Shown piece by piece: positions 22,214-34,700 of a stretch of 64,000 bases of DNA (the first letter of the stretch is position 1; every line of letters begins with the position of its first letter). Origin of the DNA: Acanthosoma haemorrhoidale (Eukaryota; Arthropoda; Insecta; Hemiptera; Acanthosomatidae); the NCBI GenBank assembly GCA_930367205.1, contig OV884009.1:98291189-98355188 (forward strand). The letters are read 5' to 3'. The notes under the pieces are model-generated. The model was not told the DNA's origin, ran no database searches, and saw only the letters and a program-made list of their open reading frames with translations. Both the position numbers and the translations under genes were made by a program.

Positions 22214-22262
22214 TCAGTGGCGTACATGAGGGGGGGGGGCAAGAAGTCTCCCCCCTCCGAAA
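22214..22262 (+). mobile_element. Possible hAT-type transposon end
   Basis: CAGTGGCGTACATGAGG followed by a G run, then a C-rich run (TCTCCCCCCTCC). Animal hAT elements often begin with CAGTGGCG and a G/C-rich subterminal hairpin. I did not find the opposite end or a transposase, so this is one end of a relic at best. Confidence 0.35.
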
Positions 22263-22855
22263 TGTGTTGAATTTTATATAATTTAGCTCTCTAACTTAAT
22301 AAAATGTTAATACCTCTAGCAATTAACTACCTATTTTTTACTTATTAATAGGTGATGATGCTCTATTAAAAATAATTGAGGTAATATCATTATTACAAGG
22401 AACATAAGTCCTTAAACTTAAAAAATAAAATTAAGTATTTTTAATTGAAAAAAAAAGTATAATAATTATTTAGGAAACTAGACGACACACTCCCAGACTT
22501 CAGGAAATTATTTATTTTATATATAGTATATATTTATAATACATCTTCCTTTGGGGAATGTTACAATCTGTCCTTAAAGAAAAATAGATAATTGTGATAA
22601 TATAAATTTAAAATAATAAAATTTGTAGTATCAAAATTTTAGCCAGCGGAAATGAAAACAGTTACAATTGTCTCGGAAAAAACTGGGGAAGCTTCAGATC
22701 GCTAGAACGATACTTTAATTGGATACTATCAGCGAGCACGTGGTATCGAATCATCTGTCCAGGGGTTAAATTAGACTGATTGCATTTCTTCACTTCTCAC
22801 CAAATATTTTTATGTTAATAATATAAAAATTTCTTTTTATTTATTTTATCTTTAA

Positions 22856-22925
22856 GGTGGTGACCGAGTGGTTATATGCGATGACGGCCTTCTCCATCGC
22901 CACTCTCGGTTCTAACCCTTTTCCC
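22856..22925 (+). repeat. tRNA-like sequence, possible SINE head
   Basis: GGTGACCGAGTGGTTA fits the A box of Ser/Leu tRNAs, and GGTTCTAACCC about 40 bases later resembles a B box. GCGATG and CATCGC can pair as an anticodon-like stem, but around an 11-base loop. This is not a functional tRNA. A tRNA-derived SINE or a decayed tRNA is likely. Confidence 0.45.
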
Positions 22926-22999
22926 CCGTGGTAGATGCGCAGGTGGTTACTGAGCGTACTATGTAGCGTTTCTATATCTGCCGACTCTTCGGTTGTCCT

Positions 23000-23640
23000 G
23001 GGGTGTTGAGATTCCAACGGATCGCTAAGGCCACCGCCTCGGCCTTGATCTCTACATGATCAAACTCCCATGTGCGTAATGCCTGCACAACCTTTTTCGC
23101 CGATCGGTCTGCTGTGACTTGGACCATTGCCATTTTGCTAAACGGTAACCCACTTGTACCCCCTTCAGGTGAATGTATCCACTTGTTGATCTTCCAGTGG
23201 TCTGTCTGCTGTCGGGGTCATGACGTGCATTGCTTTAGGCGGGTTTCGGTCATATTTTGTGGCGAGGCATGTGTCATAGGCGCCAATAACACTCGCGATT
23301 GTGTTGCTCATGCCCCACCAAAAATATCTGCGCTTAAGGTCCTGCAAGGTTGCTTCGACCCCGCGGTGGTTGGTTTTGGCCTTGTGAAAAGCAAGGGTAA
23401 CCTCCCGCTGACGCCCTACTTGCCTGATGGTTTCCACCTGCAGGGTACATCGAATAACGTGCGGTCGACCCTAATCCTCTCCGTCCCCCATAGCCGTTTA
23501 CTGTGGTCCCAAATAGTCGCGTTGCACACGTAAAGATGATGTGTCTTTCCTGGCGTGGACGCATAAACCCAAAAAATAAACACGTGTACAGAATGGATGA
23601 AAACTAACTGCTGGAGTGAGGAGGGTTTAAATGGGTTGTA
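23000..23640 (-). pseudogene. Gypsy-type integrase fragment, decayed
   Basis: Minus-strand frames broken by frameshifts. The piece at 23165-23437 contains NHRGVEATLQDLKRRYFWWG then DTCLATKYDRNPPK, the zinc-binding HHCC-type N-terminal domain of a Gypsy integrase, with the first Cys changed to Asp. It continues in another frame toward 23050 with integrase-core-like sequence (TADRSAKKVVQALRTWEFDH). The region is GC-richer than its surroundings. No LTR is attached. The + strand open frame at 23072-23533 is its shadow. Confidence 0.65.
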
Positions 23641-23782
23641 GAGGTAAGTGCGCTTTGTTGAATAATTCTTTCTATGAATCAAAATAATTGCTAAGTAAAG
23701 AATCTCTCAACCCAAATGTTTAACAGATGGAAGGTATGGATTGCTAGAGAAGAAAAGACCTTCACTATGAGCCAAGACGATA

Positions 23783-25269
23783 ACATTTATGGTTACGTAC
23801 GTGAGTTATCCTAGTTTTCACACACCTGCTAATGACAATAGGTACCCAGCACTCATTCAGTAGCTATCGTCGTTTCCTCGACATTTATGGTTACGTACGT
23901 GAGTTATCCTAGTTTTCACACACCTGCTAATGACAATAGGTACCCAGCACTCATTCAGTAGCTATCGTCGTTTCCTCGACATTTATGGTTACGTACGTGA
24001 GTTATCCTAGTTTTCACACACCTGCTAATGACAATAGGTACCCAGCACTCATTCAGTAGCTATCGTCGTTTCCTCGACATTTATGGTTACGTACGTGAGT
24101 TATCCTAGTTTTCACACACCTGCTAATGACAATAGGTACCCAGCACTCATTCAGTAGCTATCGTCGTTTCCTCGACATTTATGGTTACGTACGTGAGTTA
24201 TCCTAGTTTTCACACACCTGCTAATGACAATAGGTACCCAGCACTCATTCAGTAGCTATCGTCGTTTCCTCGACATTTATGGTTACGTACGTGAGTTATC
24301 CTAGTTTTCACACACCTGCTAATGACAATAGGTACCCAGCACTCATTCAGTAGCTATCGTCGTTTCCTCGACATTTATGGTTACGTACGTGAGTTATCCT
24401 AGTTTTCACACACCTGCTAATGACAATAGGTACCCAGCACTCATTCAGTAGCTATCGTCGTTTCCTCGACATTTATGGTTACGTACGTGAGTTATCCTAG
24501 TTTTCACACACCTGCTAATGACAATAGGTACCCAGCACTCATTCAGTAGCTATCGTCGTTTCCTCGACATTTATGGTTACGTACGTGAGTTATCCTAGTT
24601 TTCACACACCTGCTAATGACAATAGGTACCCAGCACTCATTCAGTAGCTATCGTCGTTTCCTCGACATTTATGGTTACGTACGTGAGTTATCCTAGTTTT
24701 CACACACCTGCTAATGACAATAGGTACCCAGCACTCATTCAGTAGCTATCGTCGTTTCCTCGACATTTATGGTTACGTACGTGAGTTATCCTAGTTTTCA
24801 CACACCTGCTAATGACAATAGGTACCCAGCACTCATTCAGTAGCTATCGTCGTTTCCTCGACATTTATGGTTACGTACGTGAGTTATCCTAGTTTTCACA
24901 CACCTGCTAATGACAATAGGTACCCAGCACTCATTCAGTAGCTATCGTCGTTTCCTCGACATTTATGGTTACGTACGTGAGTTATCCTAGTTTTCACACA
25001 CCTGCTAATGACAATAGGTACCCAGCACTCATTCAGTAGCTATCGTCGTTTCCTCGACATTTATGGTTACGTACGTGAGTTATCCTAGTTTTCACACACC
25101 TGCTAATGACAATAGGTACCCAGCACTCATTCAGTAGCTATCGTCGTTTCCTCGACATTTATGGTTACGTACGTGAGTTATCCTAGTTTTCACACACCTG
25201 CTAATGACAATAGGTACCCAGCACTCATTCAGTAGCTATCGTCGTTTCCTCGACATTTATGGTTACGTA
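23783..25269 (+). repeat. 98-bp satellite array, 15 full units
   Basis: Head-to-tail units of 98 bp, each starting ACATTTATGGTTACGTACGT and ending GTCGTTTCCTCG, repeat 15 times, followed by 17 bases of a sixteenth. Every unit I compared is identical. Each unit contains the palindromes ACGTACGT and GGTACC. The unit length is not a multiple of three and no long frame crosses the array, so it is not coding. There are no spacers, so it is not a CRISPR-type array. Confidence 0.97.
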
Positions 25270-25780
25270 TGTCCGAAAGTCTCGTTTTCAAATCACTCAA
25301 CAGATAGTAGTTTATTTCATTATTCTGTTTTAGAAAAGAAGTTATGTTTCACTATTACACTATCACAGTTATGTTATTGACGTAGAGCAAGCGTTTGTCA
25401 TTCCGGACATTTATATAAACTAAGACACTTTGATAGATTTCCTTACGCATTGACACCAATTGCCACCATTTTACTAAAAAAAACCTAACCAAGACTAGGC
25501 TCAACTGTGTTACCTTAAGCACTTATAGCCATATCATGCTACTTTAATCTTCTTCTTTGTCCTTGCAACCTTTTCTGTTGCTTTGCCAGTGCATCTTTCT
25601 TAGAAGGTTATTTAGCTGTTATCTCCGGAATTTATTTTTTCTTCTATTTATTTACTTTTAATTTCTTTACTATGGCATCAATAAGAAGTTATGGTAATTA
25701 TTAATTGATAACTAGTTAATCTTTAGTTCAAGAAAGTTCATATTCTGTTTATCTATTTTAGCTTTATTGGTTTTCAACCA
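25270..25780. other. AT-rich stretch after the satellite
   Basis: No gene or recognisable element. The satellite stops abruptly after GGTTACGTA. Confidence 0.35.
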
Positions 25781-26200
25781 ACCCATCCTAGACCACCTTT
25801 CTAGGACTTATACTATTCAAACGACTTATATGGAGCCCCCACATCACGTCTAACGATAAAAAACTATTATGTAGAAACAATTCAAACTACTTCACCTCAT
25901 GGACAGCTAACAATAGTGAACAAGAAACTGACCTACACAACTGTGCTCCAACCTACCTGGTCCTTTGGAATAAAAGTCTGGGGGAGTGGCAAGCCCTCCA
26001 ATATTCTTCACAGAATCTTAGTAATCCATAATACTCCCTTCATGAATAACCATACCCTTCACGCTGACCTGAATATCCTATCAAGTTAAGATCAAGCCAA
26101 CTTTCGTTATCAAGACTCAGTTCCCGACTCTCTGGCCATTATAATTCTTAGGCTAGTGTTTATTTTCCCATCTTATCCCTCAAAACCTAGAGCAACACCT
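25780..26200 (+). pseudogene. Jockey-like LINE, reverse transcriptase C-terminal scrap
   Basis: Frameshifted + strand pieces resemble the end of a Jockey-like ORF2: a FLGL...WSPHI block near 25800-25850, then in another frame KPSNILHRILVIHNTPF and NHTLHADLNI, matching the 'SNI..IQ..QNK.LR.I..APWY..N..LH.DL.I' block. Stops interrupt it. No polyadenylate tail or target duplication was identified. Confidence 0.55.
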
Positions 26201-26209
26201 AAGGCGGAG

Positions 26210-27430
26210 AAGACCTCGTTACCTCCTAACCAACTAACATTTTGTTTATAGTAAGCTCTGTGCTGTTTAATAAAGTGAAGCAGACATGTTCACTATACGT
26301 GTTCAACTGGTAGATGGTTGCAGACTTTGTAAAAAAAACAAAAAAATCTTAAAATATAAACTAATTTTCTAGACATATCTGCTATACTTATATAAGTTTG
26401 CAATTTACTATGAGGTATATTATTTTAAACCTAATAATTTGTCTTTTACCTTAAAGATTCTTAGTATTAGTCACACATAAAGTCTTTAGGATTGGAAAGG
26501 AATCATGAACTAATAAAAGATCTGAAGAAAATAACTTCCAGGTACTCAGTTCATTAACCTTACTCATTAACCAGCATAAATACTCTATTTTAATTTAAGA
26601 GCATGGCTCAGTTTCATCAGCTTGCCTTTTTCATTTGTTGTTAGTTATTTGCTTGAATTTAAATCAATCTTAATATTATTAATTAAGAATACTTTATTTA
26701 TTTCATGCTTTGACAAAGTAAGTTGCTGTAGTCCAATCAAATTCATTTAGTTGTACTTAAGTTAATTCCTTCTGCATTTGTCATGCCAGATTCAGTTAAG
26801 TTGAACAGAACAATCTTTTTGTTTATTCACAGATTTTGGAAATAATTTAATGAAGTTTCCGTACTTCTGCTTTTTCTAGGACCATGCTCTATAAAATTTA
26901 CATTTTTTAGGCTTGAGATGTTTACATCTCCATTTGAATTTAATTTTCGTTGCAGCCTCTGTTTTCTTTTCAGTCAATACACAAATATTCACTGCTGATC
27001 TTATGCATTAGGGGCCGCAGGATGATTCAACATAAAGGCTGAGTATGATCTTTCACGTCCGAAGAATCTTTAAATATTTCAAAGTAACTCCCAAAAATGG
27101 ATGTTAAAGCTTCACCAACTGAATATACTTACTAACTTATTCAAAAAATAAAAAAAAAGTTGACTTTTTGTACCTTGAAAACTTAAATGTGTAAATTGTT
27201 TTTATTTTCAGTTAATTTGTTTGTATGTAGGTATCCAGTCGCCCCCTACCAATTGTATTAGTCTGTTTATTGTTAAAACAGGCCCACATTATTGGAACCA
27301 CACTCTCACGTTATAATTATGATGTTATAACTAGCTCTGGTACAAAACTAGACAATTGGCTCGAAACACCTCAGTGACATCATTGGAGAAATTAGTTCCG
27401 GTTACAACCCAGATCCTACAAGTCTTCTAT
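26210..27430. other. Gene-poor AT-rich stretch
   Basis: No supported coding sequence or RNA gene. Probably neutral spacer with decayed repeats. Confidence 0.35.
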
Positions 27431-27690
27431 GTTGGAGTTGATATATTAGGAGGCATCTCGGTATTTCTCAACAAACCATTTAAATTTGCTTCGTAACAAT
27501 GAGATGGAAGTACTGGAGTCATTCCAGTCTTTTATTTGACCCATCTGAAATTGTTGGTACCCATTTGGAATATCATGCCCCCATGATGATGATTTCATCC
27601 TACATCCCATGTAATATAAATAAGACTGATATATATATATCCCTGTTTAAAGAACTCGGCCTTAATTTCATAGATATTTGAGGATTTATT
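27430..27690 (+). pseudogene. LINE endonuclease fragment, decayed
   Basis: One frame gives GGISVFLNKPFKF, then after a frameshift the frame at 27499-27681 gives EIVGTHLEYHAPMMMISSYI and FKELGLNFI. This is the pattern of a LINE endonuclease (GGVxIxLxx....ExxxxxxxxxxxxxISxYxPP). It is short and probably older than the nearby LINE scraps. Confidence 0.5.
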
Positions 27691-28227
27691 ATTCTTAATT
27701 GCCATGATAATTTCTAGAATATCTTCCTTCTTGGGAAGTGATTATTCTTAAATGAGGTTTTTTTCTTGTTATATAGTGGTCTCTCTTCTTTTTTGAGATA
27801 TAAGTAAATTATTGAAATGACACCCACCTTTCTGCTATTTGCTTGGAATCACAATCCTTTTTCTAATCATTTTTGCTGAATTCCATTCATGGTTTAAAAC
27901 CTGATTTAATTTCCTGCCGACCCTTATAGATTTTTGTTTGCTTATTTATATAGTAGTAGCCTTTTACTTATTAGCTTATTAAAAAAAAGGTAGTATGTGA
28001 CAAGACAGGGGCTTGGACAGAGGACCTCCTGATCGTGGTCAGATTCTCACCCATCAAGCTCAAGCCTAGCCAATATCAAATATCTTTAGGTATGCTCCAA
28101 CAAACCTCAGGAAAACATCAATCGAGCAGAATCTTTCGAAGGAGGCTACAATGTGGGGCTTTAGTAGTACAATAGAGACACAACCCATTCTTTCATGTCT
28201 AATAGATAATAAATAAATACTTGAGCA

Positions 28228-28234
28228 ATGCCAG
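28228..28234 (+). CDS. Candidate first coding micro-exon of ACADS
   Basis: ATGCCAG followed by the strong donor GTAAGG. Spliced to the acceptor at 28556-28557 it gives Met-Pro-Gly in the correct phase for the first certain exon, and the 323-bp intron is short. The resulting N-terminus is basic and acid-poor, as expected of a mitochondrial presequence. Any upstream ATG-containing exon ending with one extra base would fit as well, so this is tentative. Confidence 0.35.
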
Positions 28235-28557
28235 GTAAGGAACGTCTATTTGTACAAGATAAACTTAGGAACTGCTGAATGCATTTAGATAATTGATATG
28301 TTCCTTAGATTGTCCATTGACCTATAGGCTATGTATCTTCACGCTAATCCTTTGGTAGAGAACTTAAACTTGAAGATGGGCACAATGAAAATAATCTTAT
28401 TGCGTCACAATTTTCACTCATACAAAAATCTAGTAATTATTAAAACAGTGGTATTAAACGCCACTACTAATGATTATTAATAATTAATAAATATTTACCT
28501 AATATTCTATATTAGAACATTTGTCAATTTTACTTATTTTGTATTATTCCATTGCAG

Positions 28558-28724
28558 GACGTTTGTTAGCTTATGGAACATTTCTTCCACGCGGATCTTT
28601 TTTTAGTACATCTTTATCAGAAACACATCATCTCCTTAAGAAGACATGTAGGGATTTTGCTGAAGGAGAGTTGATCCCAAATGCAGCAACTTTTGACCAA
28701 GAACATAAATATCCTAAAGATCAA
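28558..28724 (+). CDS. ACADS: ACADS exon: end of presequence and N-terminal helices
   Basis: Begins two bases into a codon after acceptor AG at 28556-28557. It encodes [18 protein letters not shown], rich in Arg/Ser/Phe and typical of a mitochondrial presequence, then the start of the mature protein ([19 protein letters not shown]). It ends ...KYPKDQ before donor GTATTA. Confidence 0.9.
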
Positions 28725-31700
28725 GTATTACTTTTCTTTTCTAACATTTAAAAATACATAAGTATTCCAAGTGAATATTAGTAATGTAGTATATTTTTAG
28801 AATTGTTTTAGTATACTACCATGGTAAGTAGAAATTGGGGAGTTTTATTTTTTTAATTTATTTATTAACTAACGTGTTTCTTTTCTATTAATATTTAACC
28901 TTTTGTACCCTAATTCAGAAATGAAAAAAAAAAAACGGTGGTGATATTTGTCTTGCTTCCATGGCCTTAATCTTAAAATTCCTGCAAGCATGCAACAAAT
29001 AAGAAAATTTAAGTAAGATTTTTTTGTCTGACCGGACAATACAAAAAATTTAACTCAATCAAGGGATAGAAAAAAAATTATTAGTTTTTGAATACTTTTA
29101 TTTGACATATTGTGAGGAAACATATTCCAAAGAAACAGATGACTTAACAATAGGGGGTGTGGTGTCTTTCTTCCTATTTTAGATTTGTAGCTTAATGGTA
29201 TACAGTTTTATCACAATGTGTGGAATGGGGACAGAATTGAGACCATCACACATATTAGATCTGTGCAACTGGCAGAAGATAAATTATCAGTTTATTTGTT
29301 TGCATGGATGTATCAGGTTGGCCAAAAAGTCTGTTTGGTTGCTTAAGCGAAAATAAGACAACTTTTAAACACAAAGCGATTTATTCAATCAATGATATAA
29401 TTGCCGTTGTGGTCCAGTATCTTCTGCCATCTCATGGGCAGATTCATAATTCCATGCTCAAAGAATTTCCTGTCTTTACTGGCAAAAAAATTTTCCAAGT
29501 CGATTTGTACATCTTCTTCAGAGTTGAAGGTCTGTCCATTCAATGAATTTTGAAGAGACCGAAACAGGTGGAAATCTGAAGGTGCAAGGTCGGGCGAATA
29601 AGGAGGGTGCAGCAAAACTTCCCAACCAAGCTCCAGTAACTTCTGCCGCGTCTCCAAAGAAGTGTGTGGTCTGACATTGTCGTGATGGAAGGCAATCCCC
29701 TTACGGTTGGCTAGTTCTGGACGCTTCTGGTGGATTGCTGCATTTAATTTGTCCAGCTGGTCACAGTACACATCCGAATTGATGGTCCTGTTCGTGGGAA
29801 GAAGTTCATAAAAGACAACACCCCTTGGCCGGCCAGAGCGAGGTGCGTCTTAAACCGAAAAATTTCCCGATCGAAATCTTGAAAGCCACTTCTGGCATAC
29901 ACGTTCTGTTACAGCATCCTCTCCGTATACAGCGAATATCTTCCTGCAAGTTTCCACTGATTTCTTGCCTTTTTTAAAATAAAAAAGCATGAGGTGTCGA
30001 TAATGTTCGTTTTGGTTTTCCATTTTCAGGATGATCCTAAACACACAAAATACAATCAGTCTCGTCGGAATTTTGGGTCAAACTATGTTGAAGTGTCTAG
30101 TATATGACGAGAGCTCACTCGCAAGGGACGGACTGCTACATATTAGACTGCTTGAAGTTTCGTGACGACAAAAACCGAACGGACTTTTTTGCCAACCCTT
30201 TATTTGCTTAGATAACTACTACCTCTATTCCTTTAAGTTTTTAACTTCTCTTTTGTGACATCATTTAATAGTATGAGTACAAAAATTCCTGCTGCACCTG
30301 TGTTTAAAAAAACAACAAATGATGCTGGAAATTTCAGTCTTGAATTCATTTGTTGTGTTAAGTGCATCCTAGATTTATTAATCCTGTTCTGAAGGAGTCA
30401 GAAATATGTTCACTCACAAGCACTAGAAAACTTCCACCTTGAAAAAATAAATTTGTTTTTGATGACTTACTAGACGTACCTCTCTAGCTCTGGCAGATAA
30501 AACTAAGTCTGGTATATATTTTAGTGTCATGTCATAAAGAGCAAATTTTAATATATGGTTATCACAGCGTTGTCAGTGGTTAGAAATACACCTGGTCTGG
30601 TCCAAAGAAAATTCAGTTTCTCTAAGTTCATCGAACTAGATCAGTGAACAGCATACTTGGAATTACTTTAGTCCAAGCTTTCTGAAGAACTTAAAAACAC
30701 TAGCATACACATAATAAGATAAAAACAGTATAAGAGGTGCACCATTGTCATCGAAATTCAGGATTAAAACCAAGGGCAGCTAGCTCGCCGTGGTGTGATG
30801 AAGAATACTTTCTTTAATGATAATAGGTCAAAATAAATTAAACAAAACAGACAAGAAAAAAAAATATTAAGTTTAAAAGCTCCATTTTTTTATCATTGTT
30901 TCTGTCTTATCCCCCTATTCATCCCTAAAAACATATAAATGCAATTTTTTGTGACGTTAAATGTGTTCTAATTTTTTTGACTTGATTCGCTGAGAGAGCC
31001 TTTTTTCGTCACTGTCTCTTATTCCACATCAACCTTCACAACTCTTCTCAATTTTGTCCATATCCAAAGCTGAGACTCAATAGAGTACAGTTGTTATTCA
31101 GACCTAAGAGATGGTAGCTGTATTTTTAATCCAAGGGTGTTTACTTGTTAAATGAGTATAAAGGAGAATGATGATCAAAAGTGTATGTTAATGTGCACAG
31201 ATATAACTAAAGCAGAATTCATTGATCAATAATATTTGTGTGTTTCTGGCATAATAAGTTTAAGATCATATTGTCGGGTTAGATGTTGAGTGTCCCCAAG
31301 GTGGGGAGGACGCTCGCTGCGGGCTAGGGTCGCTACAACCCTAGTCACAGTTCAGCGAGCGCCAAGAAAGAGATAAAATGGGTGGACCTGTGGTCTTTCA
31401 CCTTGGCTGGCGGCCTAGTCGGCGGGCAGCTTAATTTGTTTTGATATGACTCCTTAAGATCTTAGAAGGTGTGCCCCGACAGTGCACTATGTTCAGGAGA
31501 AGAGGAACAGGGTAGGTATTATAGGTAGCTTATGTGGTCTTGGAATGACCATAAATTCACACTTGGTATCTAAGGGTAGGCGAAAACTGTCCTGATCCTA
31601 AAGGTGAGTGTAAACCAGAGAGAGGCAGACTGGATCGCCATGGGAGACGTAAAGTTTGTAGGGCCACAGAAACCGTCGTCCGCGAGGGAGAGGTCTCTCC

Positions 31701-34700
31701 CAAGGAGGTGCTAGCTTTAGCGAGACAAAGGCAGAAAATCCCACTAGGAAGGTGTGGGGTCTGACAAGGCTGGGCATAACGAGGTTAGGAAAGAGAGATG
31801 CAGAGGTAGTTGAATAAGAAGGCCAAGGTTTGAGTAAGAGCCGCAAGTGCCAGTGCAGAGAGAGAGAGACCTGTGGCTGTTTCCCCCACCTGTGGCTGTT
31901 TCGTACACTAGCTTCCCCCTCTCTTACTTAAGGTTGTTTTTTTATTATAATAATATGGAAACATAGATGGGTATTTTCTGGACCGAGAAGAGGGGAACTT
32001 CTAATTATTCGTAATAAAGAGGTTGACACAACACATATCAAGATAAATAAAATTAAGGTAATAGTAGTTCGAAGATTTTGATTGGTGAATGCAGTATACT
32101 CCATTATTGATCAAAAAGATGTAGACAGCCAGAGATGACAATGTTGTAAATATATTTAATGTATAATAATTTCTAATCTTCAATTACGAGTGAAGAAACA
32201 ACCTGAGATAGAAGCTTTTAAGCAAGTACGTAATAAATAGATTTTTGTCAAACCTTGATATTTTTATTTTTCTTAAATTAAAGTCTCATTTTAGCTCAAA
32301 CATTTTTATCAAACAAAGGAAATCAAGAGAGTATGTTAATTTTATTGTATTGCTAAGTTATATAGTTAACTATGTATGTGTGTGTATGTCAATGTGGTAG
32401 GTTAAATGTATTAATTTTTAGTACTGTTTTAGATTAAAACTATGGGGGAGCTGGGGTTAATGGCTATTTCAGTACCAGAAAAGTATGGTGGTACTGGACT
32501 TGACTATCTTTCATATGCTATTGCATTAGAAGAAATTTCACGGTAAGTATATCTGTACTCTTATTAAATCTTTATATATACCAATATTTAAAAAAAAAAA
32601 AATTGTTTCAATTATTTATATTTATATATTATAGTTAAAAAAGATCCCATATTGTTATTGGAGGGAGGGGGCAGAATCATACCTTGCACCCACTAACAAA
32701 CATAAGCAACCTCCAAGCAGGGACTTAATCTATCTATGGAATTACATTATCCTCATTTTTCCTTTGCTGTTTTATTTTTCTGAAAGCCACCTCCTTCCTT
32801 ATTCTCAAGCCTGCAAAAATATATATATGGTGGCTCTGTGTCATCGAAAATCGCCAAGTAACAACTATTCTTTGAATGGTTTGTCTAGATATTTTTGTGG
32901 CAATAAGAACAACCTCAATAAAAGCCTTAGAAGCTCACCTCCACTTACCTATTCCCCGATTTCGATAGAGAAAGAGGCAATGTTAAAACCTAATGGATAG
33001 CTCGACAAGGGGCTTTACCTATCCTGCATTATAAGGCACCCACTATTATGGCAATTCCCCAGTCCCAACTAACTAAACCTTCCAAACTGTTCCTTCCCCG
33101 AGGCAGGGGGGGATTAACCTTCCCCCGACACACAATGTAACAAAAAATGGACAAAAACTGGAATTTTTATTTTTTTTATATTTAATATTTAACTCTCTTA
33201 TTACATTAAGAAACTATTCTAGGAATTAGAATCATATAAAAACAATAAAAAATATCTTTGTTTTGATCAACAAATGCAGTTGTAGTATTGTAAACAAGGT
33301 AGCATCCTCGAAATCCGTTTTATACCGATAATCAGTTTAATCCTCTCTGGTTAAAGATGCAGCAGTGCTTCTATTAAGCATCCAATTATCCAAAGGAATA
33401 ATATAAAAACTATTCCTTTTTTAACTACTAATAATTGATTAGGTGTAAGTACTTTCTTATTATTTATTCTGTATGATTCTTCATTATGTCTGACTTTTTT
33501 TTTTAAGTTCACAATATTTAATGACTAAAAAAATAAATAAATATAAAATAAAATAAAAACCTTCCCAAGTTTTTTAGAGTATAAAGTTTACCTCAATTAT
33601 AATATGTTGAGGGCAATTTAATTTCCCCATTCAATAGATTTTTTTTTTTTTTTTTCCAGATCCATCAAATATCAACCCCAATTTTGTTTTTTTTTCAAAT
33701 TTAGATAAATGTGGATAAATCCAGGAAAACTGAATCAATCTTTATGCAAATACTGTTCCATCTACTTGATTTCCAGGATGCTCCTTAACAAATACTGAGC
33801 AGTATTAAGAAGATTGCCAGTTTACTTGCATTTAAGTTTTCAAAAAAGTAGGAGCATGTTCACCGCACAGAGAAAACATTCTTAACATTATATAAAGACT
33901 GGTTGGAACAAGATATTAATTTGGAAGAAAATGTTATCAATTATTGTCAAAAAAAATAGCAATTCACGTCCTGATGGTCCTTCCGGCTTACCTAGTGGCA
34001 GACCTGAGAAAGATTTTGCAGTATGGTGTGAGAAATCAAAAAGCGTCAAGTTGCTGATCTTGTAAAAAACTGAAGTTCTGAGGAGCTCTCTTTCACTGCT
34101 AATATATTATCAAAGCCCAGCACTTCAAGAAATCAAAATTCTTCAACTGTTAGCTTTATACTAGGATTTAGGTCTTAGTTTTAGGAAATCTAATATGTTG
34201 TGTTAAACAATAAATAGCATCCACCCAAATACTTTCCCTAATTATTATAATTTAAAAAAATGTTGAAATCAAAGATTACCCGGCAATATAGATGTGCCTA
34301 ATAATCATACTGCATTAGATTTGCAGAAATTACTTAATAAAGCCCCAGAAAATATTATCTGGCCCCTTAGCAAAGAATTAGGTTGGTGTCATTCTTTAAA
34401 ATTATTATGTAAATGGGGATGCAACAGAAATTCTGTGGATAGCATGTATAAACGGACATTCCGAACTCCAGAGATTCTGATTAATTTATCTTTTTCATAG
34501 CTCTTATTCTTCTGCAAATTGTTGATGACCTATGTAAGATTAAGTGGAAAACCCCAACTCCATCATCTGCACACTAAAATCAGGCCCATAAAATTTATTT
34601 TTGCAAAAAAGTTACCTACATTAGTGTCACAAGAAAAGGCCATTATGGATAAATTAATCACTGACTTGGTTGCTAATAATATTGATAATAGCGACCATAC

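Noticed and set aside
23072..23533. + strand 153-codon ORF as a gene
   Set aside because: It is antisense to a recognisable integrase zinc-binding domain on the minus strand.
23783..25269. CRISPR-like array
   Set aside because: The repeated unit is the whole 98 bp with no variable spacers, and the context is eukaryotic. It is a satellite.
23783..25269. Hammerhead ribozyme in the satellite unit
   Set aside because: CTAATGA on the + strand and CTGAATGA plus GGAAAC on the minus strand resemble core elements, but the conserved CTGANGA core is broken by a change or an extra base and stem II does not form.
28521..28557. N-terminal extension of ACADS without splicing
   Set aside because: The frame there has no ATG, and the polypyrimidine stretch and AG at 28556-28557 form a good acceptor.
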